A DNA stretch of 10,472 bases from UBA1181 sp045113275 (GCA_045113275.1 JBGUIU010000116.1:1-10472); one strand, 5' to 3'. Positions 1 through 6,122 are shown, numbered from the stretch's first letter. Notes: generated by a model from the sequence alone, not told the origin. Translations and numbers: made by a program.

Positions 1-1
1 C

Positions 2-370
2 GTGCATAAATACACACCAGAGATACGCTATACAGATGAGAATGGCAACAGCCAAGTCTATACAAACGAAACGCCATGCTGGATACCGACATCCACCACT
101 TCCCCAGTCTATTTTATAGTGAGAGATGAATACGGGAAGGAGCGGAAAGTTTTATATTTTTCCGTCAATACTCATTGCATTTTTATAGGGACACCTTTTG
201 GGAACAACCTTATTCCAATAACAGAAAGTGACACCTTACTAGCATGGCAAGCAGAAATGCTTAATCGTTTTAAGAAAAACTGTCCCGGTTATATAAATGC
301 TACTATTGAGGATGAAAATGGCTACAAAAAACAGGTCGATCCATTGAAAATAGACGGGGGATGCCGATAG
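2..370 (+). CDS. C-terminal end of an unrecognised protein (5' end outside window)
   Basis: The frame is open from the first complete codon to a TAG at 368-370, giving 122 residues, and nothing marks a true start, so the gene almost certainly begins upstream of the window. The visible part is polar and probably beta-rich, with short alternating segments such as YFIVRDEYGKERKVLYF near residues 37-53 and a repeated 'DENG' (residues 12-15 and 103-106). There is no membrane segment and no motif I can assign. Cysteines occur at residues 26, 59, 94 and 121. The style suits an extracytoplasmic Bacteroidota protein, but that is inference. The stop codon directly abuts the palindrome at 371-390. I do not recognise the family. 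Confidence 0.55.
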   Translation: MHKYTPEIRYTDENGNSQVYTNETPCWIPTSTTSPVYFIVRDEYGKERKVLYFSVNTHCIFIGTPFGNNLIPITESDTLLAWQAEMLNRFKKNCPGYINATIEDENGYKKQVDPLKIDGGCR

Positions 371-390
371 AGACGCACGGCCGTGCGTCT
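371..390. repeat. perfect GC-rich palindrome after the first gene
   Basis: A perfect 10+10 bp inverted repeat with arms AGACGCACGG and CCGTGCGTCT. It extends outward past one mismatch (370/391) by two more pairs (369/392 and 368/393). It directly follows the stop codon at 370. No T-tract follows on either strand, so it is not a textbook intrinsic terminator. Its outer arms (TAGAGACG and CGTCT) match those of the ilvE terminator hairpin at 3082-3109, which suggests a dispersed palindromic family. It could stabilise the 3' end of the upstream mRNA or be a REP-like element. Confidence 0.65.
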
Positions 391-520
391 ATACACGTAA
401 TGCCCATGAAAGATTCACGCACATTCCAATCCTGAAAGGATGCCATATCACAGACGCAGGTGTGAACCTGTGGCGAAAATTACCAACGAAATTTATTTCA
501 CCATCCCCGTTTTTAATTAG
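391..520. other. non-coding gap with two small hairpins
   Basis: No gene can be supported here. Two short perfect inverted repeats are visible: ATCCT/AGGAT (429-433 with 437-441, loop GAA) and CAGGT/ACCTG (457-461 with 466-470, loop GTGA). The stretch lies where the missing ATPase domain of the following DUF4143 gene should be encoded, and none of the plus-strand frames shows a Walker A motif. It is either replacement DNA or a badly decayed remnant. Confidence 0.4.
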
Positions 521-1243
521 GAGCTAAGCGAGCATCAAACCTCGTTTGAAATCATCACTAACATAGATCATTATTTAGTGTATGGCAATTACCCTGAACT
601 AATCAGCATAGAATCATCTGGTGAGCAAGCACGTTATCTCACAGAGATTGTAGATTCTTATTTATTAAAAGACATACTTGCCATCGACGGAATTAAGAAC
701 GCTCAGAAAATGCACGATTTATTACGATTGATAGCATATCAGGTGGGAAGCGAAGTTTCAATCGACGAGCTAGGCAAAAGTCTTGGAATAAGCCGCAACA
801 CAGCAGAGAGATACCTTGATTTGTTGCAAAAGGTTTTTGTGTTATATAAATTGGGGGGCTACTCAAAAAATCTTCGCAAAGAGGTGACTAAATCATCCAA
901 ATGGTACTTTCAAGACAATGGAATCAGGAATGCAATATTGAGAGATTTTCGTCCTTTCTCAGAGAGATCTGATGAAGAAAGAGGAATTTTATGGGAAAAC
1001 TTCATCATCAGCGAACGAATGAAAAAGAAACACAACGAGATGGCTAACACCAACATGTATTTCTGGCGAACTTACGACCAACAGGAAATAGATCTTTTGG
1101 AAGAGGACAACAATAATCTATCAGCATACGAGATGAAGGCAGGCAAAAAAAATCCGAAAGTTCCAAACGCATTTGTCAACGCCTATCCCAATGCAAAGTA
1201 CGATGTCATAAACAGAGAGAACTTTTGGGAATATATAATATAA
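521..1243 (+). pseudogene. DUF4143-family ATPase, C-terminal half only (5'-truncated)
   Basis: This matches the C-terminal half of the AAA-type ATP-binding proteins with a DUF4143 tail (COG1373-like), which are usually about 380-450 residues. A callable ORF of 221 residues starts at GTG 578, but family-like sequence (ELSEHQTSFEIITNIDHYLV) continues in frame back to codon 521, behind an in-frame TAG at 518-520. That argues for truncation rather than a short native gene. Residues counted from GTG 578: the YGNYPEL motif at 2-8, a winged-helix-like segment with ELGKSLGISRNTAERYL near 64-80, and a PD-(D/E)XK-like core with EIDLL (E170, D172) followed by AYEMK (E185, K187). The N-terminal Walker A and B ATPase domain is absent from the window upstream. 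The cellular role of the family is poorly defined. The fragment probably lacks ATPase activity; whether it is still translated cannot be told. Confidence 0.8.
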
Positions 1244-1321
1244 AAAGGTTGTCCTTCGTCTCGACAAGCGCCCTTCCAAATTCCAAGCCTTTATGGTGCA
1301 TTTAGTCTTCCCGAATAAACC

Positions 1322-1384
1322 GGCACACGTGCTGGTAGTCTTAGACTAAATTTTAGTAGCACAACGTGCCTCTTTTTGTTTTTT
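1322..1384 (+). terminator. probable intrinsic terminator after the DUF4143 fragment
   Basis: An imperfect long hairpin: GGCAC (1322-1326) pairs with GTGCC (1366-1370) and GTGCT (1329-1333) with AGCAC (1358-1362). Inside the loop sits a perfect TAGTC/GACTA hairpin (1336-1340 with 1344-1348). A T-rich run (TCTTTTTGTTTTTT, 1371-1384) follows on the plus strand and overlaps the stop codon of the convergent minus-strand gene. The T-tract side makes it a terminator for plus-strand transcription. The remaining gap from 1244 to 1321 shows no feature. Confidence 0.6.
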
Positions 1385-2933
1385 AGTATATAACAAAACG
1401 TTCATTAAAGATGTCGACATAATAGGTCAACTTACCCTTTTTTACACATCCATTTGAATCCAAATCTTGTCCGACGTACTCCACAACCATTTTCTTTATA
1501 TCTTCACCTGTTATAGCCTTTCCCTCTATTCTATCAGAATCATTGCCTTTGAAGATTCTTGTTTCGGCAAATCCCATAAAAGCCGAAACCACCATTTTGG
1601 TCTTTTTATTATAGCAATACTGCACTTCGTATGAAGTGACGTTATCAATAGCATGATAATACTTTGTAATTTGATAATCGCGATTTTTGTGTTGAGGGAA
1701 ATAAGCATTTCTGCCACTATCATAGATATAACCATCTGTTTTACCACCAAATCCTTTTTCGAAAGCCTTAACTTCATCCAAAGTTATCTTTCCAAGACTT
1801 TCAGAAAGAAAATTCATCATTGTCATTAATGATGATTTACCAATATATTGCAATGTATCTGTTTGTGTGTTCACATAGGTGAGTCGGATTGTGTCCTTAT
1901 GTATATCAAGTATTCCACATTTACCTTTATCATGTATAAGACTCAAATGACCCGTCTGATCCCAGCTTCTGGCTAATTTATACTCTCCTCCATCGTGTGT
2001 TGTGATATTCCGCAAAGAAAAGATCTTTTCTTTCTGTGTTAAATCCTTGTTACATTTTACAACAAATAAATCATCATAACTTTTATTAATTAGATACAAT
2101 AAACCATTATTGACATATCCAGACACAAAAATTGTATCTTGTGTTATATTATTATCAACAAAATTAAACTCCAAATCCCAAATGGTTTCATACTTTGTAG
2201 AAAACACTCTTTCTGGTTCAGAACAAAGAGGATACATGTTATATATCTTTACAGAATCATCTTTTACATATCCTTTTCTTGGGTCTAAAATCTTATAGAC
2301 AGCGATGGAGCTTATAATATAATAAGCATCATCATATTTTATGATTTTATTCATTGGTGTACGAAACAGATGCTTCAATCCTGTCTTTTTATCATAAAAA
2401 CTGGTATAGGTGCCCCATTCCCCATATGGTAAATATGATACAATATAATCATCATCTTCATAACAGATATTTGCAACAGGCTTTGCCTCTTCCCATCTAT
2501 TTTTTCGATTATCATAATAATATCCATTACCATCATAATAACTACGGTAAAACAATGTGTCTTTTCTTGCAAAAAAATCAAAGTATGCACGATCACAATT
2601 ATCAAATGTTTTTATAGACACCAAACTATCACTGCCTGGAGATATACTGAAAATATATCTTTTATCTTGAAATCCGTAATCTGGGAAATAAGTGTAATTT
2701 TTTGAATTGAAAAGACATATATAGTTTCCACGATATTTTTCAACTCTATCAAGAATCATTTCACATGCTTCACCTATATATTTATTTGTCTTTATATTTA
2801 TGGAATCCGTAATAATAACATATTCAGAAGCAGAAACAAAATCACCACAACAATTGCTTTTGACAACAGATATAAACAAAACGGTTATCAATCTTACAAT
2901 AACCAATAACGATTTTTTAATTTTATAAATCAT
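1383..2933 (-). CDS. unrecognised secreted or membrane-anchored protein, 516 aa
   Basis: I do not recognise this protein. I chose the ATG at 2933 over the TTG at 2996 because it begins a signal-like N-terminus (MIYKIKKSLLVIVRLITV), with a basic KIKK followed by a hydrophobic stretch at about residues 8-24. A Cys pair follows at 28-29, but the context KSNC is not a good lipobox, so either a signal peptide or an N-terminal anchor is possible. The rest is polar, rich in Tyr, Asp, Lys and Asn, with many short aromatic beta-strand-like segments (for example YFDFFARKDTLFYRSYYDG), which would fit an all-beta or propeller-like exported protein; this is speculative. No catalytic motif is evident. The gene is visibly more AT-rich than ilvE and the his genes, suggesting recent acquisition. 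It stands alone behind its own promoter (3017-3047) and converges on the DUF4143 fragment. Confidence 0.7.
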   Translation of the reverse strand: MIYKIKKSLLVIVRLITVLFISVVKSNCCGDFVSASEYVIITDSINIKTNKYIGEACEMILDRVEKYRGNYICLFNSKNYTYFPDYGFQDKRYIFSISPGSDSLVSIKTFDNCDRAYFDFFARKDTLFYRSYYDGNGYYYDNRKNRWEEAKPVANICYEDDDYIVSYLPYGEWGTYTSFYDKKTGLKHLFRTPMNKIIKYDDAYYIISSIAVYKILDPRKGYVKDDSVKIYNMYPLCSEPERVFSTKYETIWDLEFNFVDNNITQDTIFVSGYVNNGLLYLINKSYDDLFVVKCNKDLTQKEKIFSLRNITTHDGGEYKLARSWDQTGHLSLIHDKGKCGILDIHKDTIRLTYVNTQTDTLQYIGKSSLMTMMNFLSESLGKITLDEVKAFEKGFGGKTDGYIYDSGRNAYFPQHKNRDYQITKYYHAIDNVTSYEVQYCYNKKTKMVVSAFMGFAETRIFKGNDSDRIEGKAITGEDIKKMVVEYVGQDLDSNGCVKKGKLTYYVDIFNERFVIY

Positions 2934-3016
2934 ATTTAGAACCTGCTTAAATTTAAATAAAAACTTTTTTAGAGTCTTTAAGTCCCAAAAACACAATAAA
3001 TTATTGTTTCATTTTT

Positions 3017-3047
3017 CAAAAGTACGACAATTATTTGGAACAGCAAA
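3017..3047 (-). promoter_or_regulatory. Bacteroidota-type promoter of the 516-aa unknown gene
   Basis: Reading the minus strand, TTTG (3047-3044) is followed after exactly 19 bases by TACTTTTG (3024-3017), a full match to the Bacteroidota primary-sigma consensus TTTG-N19-TAnnTTTG. Transcription should start near 3010, giving a 5' leader of roughly 75 bases before the ATG at 2933. With the alternative TTG start at 2996 the leader would be only about 14 bases, another reason to prefer 2933. Confidence 0.75.
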
Positions 3048-3074
3048 GCGAACTTAACAACTTATGAATCACAT

Positions 3075-3109
3075 AAAAAAAGTAGAGACGATGTACACAT
3101 CGTCTCTAC
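3075..3109 (-). terminator. intrinsic terminator of ilvE
   Basis: A perfect 13-bp stem (3082-3094 with 3097-3109, two-base loop) with arms GTAGAGACGATGT and ACATCGTCTCTAC lies 27 bp past the ilvE stop. On the minus strand it is followed by seven Ts (3081-3075), so it reads as a strong rho-independent terminator for ilvE. Its outer arms GTAGAGACG/CGTCTCTAC resemble those of the palindrome at 368-393. Confidence 0.85.
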
Positions 3110-3136
3110 GCAGATACCAATATTATCATTGTTATA

Positions 3137-4162
3137 TTAATCCAAAACCGTTACCCAGCCATGAACATCTGGTTCTTCACCATATTGGATACCACGGAGC
3201 TTATCATACAATTTCTTGCTGATAGGACCTGGCTTACCATCCTTAGAGATAACGTATGACTTATTCATCTCCAAATCATCAATCTTTGAGATTGGACTGA
3301 TCACAGCAGCAGTACCGCAAGCTCCAGCCTCCTCTAATGTTTCAAGTTCCTCGATAGGAATCTGACGTCTTTCCACCTTCAAACCAAGGTCTTCTGCTAA
3401 CTGCATCAAACTCTTGTTTGTGATAGAAGGAAGAATAGAAGTTGATTTAGGTGTGATATAAGTATTATTCTTGATACCGAAGAAGTTAGCTGCACCAGCC
3501 TCATCGATATATCTCTTCTCTTTTGCATCCAAATAGAACTCACAAGCATAACCTAAGTCATGAGCCTTCTTGTTAGCCAACAAGCTAGCAGCGTAATTAC
3601 CACCTACCTTATAAATACCTGTTCCAAGAGGAGCAGAACGGTCGTATTCACGAATAACTACATATGGATTAGCGAAGAAACCGCCTTTGAAGTAAGGTCC
3701 TACTGGAGTTACGAATACCACAAAAAGATATTCATTAGCAGGATGAACACCTACCTGTGCACCTGTACCAATTAACAATGGGCGGATATAAAGAGAAGCA
3801 CCACTCTCGTATGGCGGAATGAAACGCTCATTCAACTTCACCACCTTCTTAATCATCTCACAGAACTTTTCTGTTGATAACTCTGGCATCAAGATACCAC
3901 GACAAGTGGATTGCAAACGCTCTGCATTTGCTTCCATACGGAAGATACGAATCTTACCATCCTTGCAACGATACGCCTTCAAACCCTCGAATGCCTCTTG
4001 TCCATAATGAAGACAAGTAGCTGCCATATGGATGTTAATTGATTCTTCTGAACTAACTTCTATCTCTCCCCATGCGCCATTTCTGAAATAACAACGCACA
4101 TTATAATCCGTCGGCATATATCCGAACTTAAGATTAGCCCAATCAATGTTTAACTCTGACAT
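3137..4162 (-). CDS. ilvE: branched-chain amino acid aminotransferase
   Basis: A PLP-dependent fold-type IV aminotransferase that interconverts Val, Leu and Ile with their 2-oxo acids, using 2-oxoglutarate/glutamate, in the cytoplasm. The 341-residue length is normal for the long, eukaryote-like BCAT type. Visible landmarks are FEGLKAYR at 58-65, the phosphate-side LYIRPLLIGTG near 124-134, the PLP lysine K185 in GTGIYKVGGNYAASL, and the PLP-ring-binding glutamate E221 in YIDEAGAANFFGI, followed by a Gly-Thr-Ala (GTAA) turn near residue 283. The ATG at 4162 gives a full N-terminus and lies about 34 bases downstream of a good -7 box. The gene is monocistronic: it is divergent from the GH16 gene and closed by its own terminator at 3075-3109. 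No leader peptide rich in Ile, Leu or Val is seen in the short 5' leader. Confidence 0.96.
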   Translation of the reverse strand: MSELNIDWANLKFGYMPTDYNVRCYFRNGAWGEIEVSSEESINIHMAATCLHYGQEAFEGLKAYRCKDGKIRIFRMEANAERLQSTCRGILMPELSTEKFCEMIKKVVKLNERFIPPYESGASLYIRPLLIGTGAQVGVHPANEYLFVVFVTPVGPYFKGGFFANPYVVIREYDRSAPLGTGIYKVGGNYAASLLANKKAHDLGYACEFYLDAKEKRYIDEAGAANFFGIKNNTYITPKSTSILPSITNKSLMQLAEDLGLKVERRQIPIEELETLEEAGACGTAAVISPISKIDDLEMNKSYVISKDGKPGPISKKLYDKLRGIQYGEEPDVHGWVTVLD

Positions 4163-4195
4163 AGTTTTTCTTTTTTTACATTTAAATTACAACTA

Positions 4196-4225
4196 CAAAG
4201 GTAAGGATTTTAACGTTAGATTTTA
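4196..4225 (-). promoter_or_regulatory. ilvE promoter with possible operator
   Basis: On the minus strand TACCTTTG (4203-4196) matches the TAnnTTTG -7 box, 33 bases before the ilvE ATG. No TTTG lies at the expected -33 distance. Instead that space holds a perfect 8-bp palindrome TAACGTTA (4211-4218) flanked by direct repeats GATTTTA (4206-4212 and 4219-4225, 13-bp spacing). A weak -33 box combined with a palindrome could mean activator or repressor control, but this is inference. Confidence 0.55.
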
Positions 4226-4289
4226 CTACCTTGACACAAAAATTAAAATATATACAACATTTTTTATATTATAATCTGCTTGATATTAT

Positions 4290-4297
4290 TATATTTG
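4290..4297 (+). promoter_or_regulatory. -7 box of the GH16 gene promoter
   Basis: TATATTTG matches TAnnTTTG and lies 21 bases before the ATG at 4319. No convincing TTTG is present at -33; the upstream sequence is just A/T-rich. The very short predicted leader also argues against translation from the upstream TTG at 4280, which would place the start codon ahead of the -7 box. Confidence 0.55.
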
Positions 4298-4318
4298 CGA
4301 CATAAAAAACAAAAGAAT

Positions 4319-5917
4319 ATGAAATTAAGGAACATTATTACATGGGGGATACTCACTATTAGTGGTGTAGTTTCTGCACAAAATTCATTGGTGATAGATG
4401 ATTTCGAAAACGGATTAAAAGATTGGGTGCCAATCAACGATGCCTCACACATCTCATTTGAAATTGTAGATAATCCATCTAAATCATCTGAAAACTCATC
4501 ATCAAAAGTATTAAAATGTACTCGTAAACCAGGGTCTGTCAGCTGGGCTGGTGTCATTCTCAGGGGAGAGTTGTCAGCCAAAATCAGTTCAGACGATGAT
4601 GGATATGACTATGCCACCATCAAATTTATGAAGACAAAGAGAGGTGATGTCTCTTTTAAGTTGGAATCAGGTCCTAACGACGAAACATACGAGTCAACCG
4701 TCAATTACCCATCTACGTCCGACTGGACCACCGTCAAATTTGATTTGAGAAGCGCCCTATCAGGCACCTATCACGATTTCTTCGTCATGGTAGATAGAGT
4801 TGAAGAAACCAACGAAAACATTGTCGTGTATATAGACGAGATAACTCTTCATAAGAAAGCACAACAACAAGCTATCGAAATTGATCCTAATTCACAAAAT
4901 GGTACGGGTCAAACCAACGGATATCACCTCGTATGGCAAGATCTCTTTGATGAAGGACATCTTGACACCAACGTATGGAATGTGGAGGTACGTGATGATG
5001 GAGGAGGAAACAATGAGCTTCAATACTACATTAAAGATAATGTCACAGTAGGAAAAGACGGACAAGGAAACGGATGCCTCATCATCACTGCTAAAAGACA
5101 ACGATATGGCTCTAAGGATTTCACATCCGGACGTCTTACCACGCAAGGCAGAATGCGTTTCTGCCACGGAAAACTGGAAGCCAGCATCAAACTACCGAAG
5201 ACAGCCAACGGTTTATGGCCTGCATTCTGGTTGTTAGGTGACGACATCGACCGAAACAACTGGCCAAACTGTGGAGAGATTGACGTATTGGAAATGGGTA
5301 ACTCAGATTGTTTCTCAAGAGGCACACAAGATCGTTATTTCAACGGTGCTTGCCACTGGGGACCAATGTCCAACGGTAATCACCCTAGCCACTCAAAATT
5401 CAACACATGGAATTACTCCTTACAGGATGATCAGTTCCACCTCTACACCCTCTATTGGGACAAGGATAAGATTGTCATGTATGTTGACCAAGACCGCTAT
5501 CCGGACAGTGACCCTTATTTCGAACTAAGCATCTCAGACAAAAGTTCACAAAGCAGTGCAGGAAACTATTTCCACCACGATTTCTTTGTCCTCTTCAATC
5601 TAGCTATTGGAGGTGATTTCTCTCGTATCTATGATGCCAACGGAATCACAGCACTTGCCAACGGAGATGCCAAGATGTATGTAAACTACGTTAAAGTATA
5701 TCAAAAGGGTGAGTCAGGCGAATCTTACAACGGACCAATTCAAGATTTCACTGGTCTTGAACTCACTTCATCAGAAGATGCCAACGTAGAAAAAGCGATT
5801 TACAACATAAACGGTGTTTATCTGGCACCTTACTCAGAAGAGACCTTCCTCTCTTTACCTAAAGGTGTTTACATCATCGAAACAGCAGAAGGCTTCTATA
5901 AGAAATGTAATAAGTAA
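4319..5917 (+). CDS. secreted GH16 endo-beta-glucanase (laminarinase/lichenase-like)
   Basis: A 532-residue exported glycoside hydrolase, family 16, expected to cleave beta-1,3- or mixed beta-1,3/1,4-glucans with retention. The ATG at 4319 starts a clear signal peptide (MKLRNIITWGILTISGVVSA, probable cut after A20). Residues about 22-180 form a beta-sandwich-like module (DDFENGLKDW near 27-36; VVYIDEITLHKK at the end), probably carbohydrate-binding, CBM type unassigned. The GH16 domain spans about 202-461 (YHLVWQDLFDE to VNYVKVYQKG) and has the catalytic signature EIDVLE with nucleophile E320, D322 and acid/base E325, preceded by GLWPAFWLLG. The tail (about 487-532) with AIYNINGVYL and LPKGVYIIETAEGFYKK resembles short type IX-type sorting tails, so surface display or secretion is possible. 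No susC, susD or regulator is next to it. Exact substrate cannot be fixed from sequence. Confidence 0.92.
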   Translation: MKLRNIITWGILTISGVVSAQNSLVIDDFENGLKDWVPINDASHISFEIVDNPSKSSENSSSKVLKCTRKPGSVSWAGVILRGELSAKISSDDDGYDYATIKFMKTKRGDVSFKLESGPNDETYESTVNYPSTSDWTTVKFDLRSALSGTYHDFFVMVDRVEETNENIVVYIDEITLHKKAQQQAIEIDPNSQNGTGQTNGYHLVWQDLFDEGHLDTNVWNVEVRDDGGGNNELQYYIKDNVTVGKDGQGNGCLIITAKRQRYGSKDFTSGRLTTQGRMRFCHGKLEASIKLPKTANGLWPAFWLLGDDIDRNNWPNCGEIDVLEMGNSDCFSRGTQDRYFNGACHWGPMSNGNHPSHSKFNTWNYSLQDDQFHLYTLYWDKDKIVMYVDQDRYPDSDPYFELSISDKSSQSSAGNYFHHDFFVLFNLAIGGDFSRIYDANGITALANGDAKMYVNYVKVYQKGESGESYNGPIQDFTGLELTSSEDANVEKAIYNINGVYLAPYSEETFLSLPKGVYIIETAEGFYKKCNK

Positions 5918-5920
5918 AGT

Positions 5921-5936
5921 TGCACAAGGTGCACAA
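5921..5936. repeat. short inverted and direct repeat downstream of the GH16 gene
   Basis: TGCAC (5921-5925) and GTGCA (5929-5933) form a perfect inverted repeat with a 3-base loop, while TGCACAA also occurs as a direct repeat (5921-5927 and 5930-5936). It lies 3 bp after the GH16 stop and about 40 bp upstream of the his promoter. No T-tract follows, so it is not a convincing terminator; it may be a regulator site or chance. No other GH16 terminator is visible. Confidence 0.3.
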
Positions 5937-5958
5937 AATAATTTATAAATCTATATGG

Positions 5959-5985
5959 TTGATTCATAATTTATTTATACCTTTG
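5959..5985 (+). promoter_or_regulatory. his operon promoter
   Basis: TACCTTTG (5978-5985) is a full match to the TAnnTTTG -7 box. A TTG at 5959-5961 is the best -33 candidate, though its 16-bp spacing is shorter than the usual 19. The predicted start near 5992 gives a leader transcript that begins about 17 bases before the leader peptide ATG and about 190 bases before hisG, the right size and position for the attenuator that follows. Confidence 0.7.
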
Positions 5986-6008
5986 CATCGTAATTAAAAA
6001 AAGAGTAT

Positions 6009-6053
6009 ATGTTAAATACGCATCATCACAATCATCATCATTATCAGCGATAG
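6009..6053 (+). CDS. hisL: histidine-rich leader peptide of the his operon (14 aa)
   Basis: A short ORF, ATG 6009 to TAG 6051-6053, encodes MLNTHHHNHHHYQR. Six of the 14 codons are His, in two triplets around one Asn (codons 5-7 and 9-11). It lies between the his promoter and a terminator hairpin, directly upstream of hisG. In enterobacteria the His codons of the his leader sense charged tRNA-His by ribosome stalling, and the same role is inferred here. The peptide itself need have no function. The ATG is preceded only by an A-rich stretch with AGAG, in line with the lack of Shine-Dalgarno sequences elsewhere in the window. It is too short for standard gene callers. The symbol hisL is given by functional analogy, not by homology. 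Confidence 0.9.
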   Translation: MLNTHHHNHHHYQR

Positions 6054-6071
6054 TTTCGGTGAGCGATTGTG
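6027..6071 (+). promoter_or_regulatory. his attenuator segments 1:2 (anti-antiterminator pairing)
   Basis: CACAATC (6027-6033, inside the His codons of the leader peptide) is perfectly complementary to GATTGTG (6065-6071). A ribosome stalled on His codons would cover the left arm and prevent this helix; in the absence of translation the helix would form and tie up the adjacent antiterminator strand. The pairing is read directly from sequence; the role is inferred from the classical attenuation model. Confidence 0.65.
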
Positions 6072-6100
6072 TATGCAATAAAAAATAAGGGGCTTGCCGA
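6056..6100 (+). promoter_or_regulatory. his attenuator segments 2:3 (antiterminator pairing)
   Basis: TCGGTGAGC (6056-6064) can pair over 9 bp, with two G-U wobbles, with GCTTGCCGA (6092-6100), which contains most of the left arm of the terminator. The antiterminator and terminator are therefore mutually exclusive. A ribosome that finishes the leader peptide and sits at the stop codon (6051-6053) would cover the left strand and allow termination; one stalled upstream on His codons leaves it free. Confidence 0.65.
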
Positions 6101-6122
6101 TGAAGGTAAGCCCTTTCTTTTT
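6087..6122 (+). terminator. his attenuator terminator hairpin
   Basis: GGGCTTGCC (6090-6098) pairs with GGTAAGCCC (6105-6113) in a 9-bp stem with one G-U wobble and a 6-base loop. Three more weak pairs extend the base (6087-6089 with 6114-6116). The stem is followed by TTTCTTTTT (6114-6122). It stands 57 bp before the hisG ATG and after the His-rich leader peptide, so it is a regulated attenuator rather than the end of the GH16 transcript. Confidence 0.9.

Noticed and set aside
371..390. Palindrome read as an intrinsic terminator of the first gene.
   Set aside because: Neither strand has a T-tract after the stem, so only a repeat or 3'-end stabilising role is supported.
354..524. Open plus-strand frame of 57 codons across the gap before the DUF4143 fragment (includes NLWRKLPTKFISPSPFLIRS).
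   Set aside because: It has no ATG and only a late GTG at 462, starts inside another gene, and matches nothing I recognise; it has no Walker motif that would make it the missing ATPase half.
2934..2996. TTG start that would add 21 residues to the 516-aa unknown protein.
   Set aside because: The ATG at 2933 gives a standard signal-like N-terminus and a reasonable leader length from the mapped promoter; the extension looks like leader RNA read by chance.
4280..4318. Upstream TTG start that would extend the GH16 protein by 13 residues (MILLYLRHKKQKN).
   Set aside because: It overlaps and precedes the -7 box at 4290-4297, and the internal ATG at 4319 begins a clean signal peptide.
6021..6041. 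CAT-rich stretch as a simple low-complexity repeat.
   Set aside because: It is in frame behind an ATG, is interrupted by an Asn codon, mixes CAT and CAC, and is followed by a stop and an attenuator, so it is better explained as a leader peptide.
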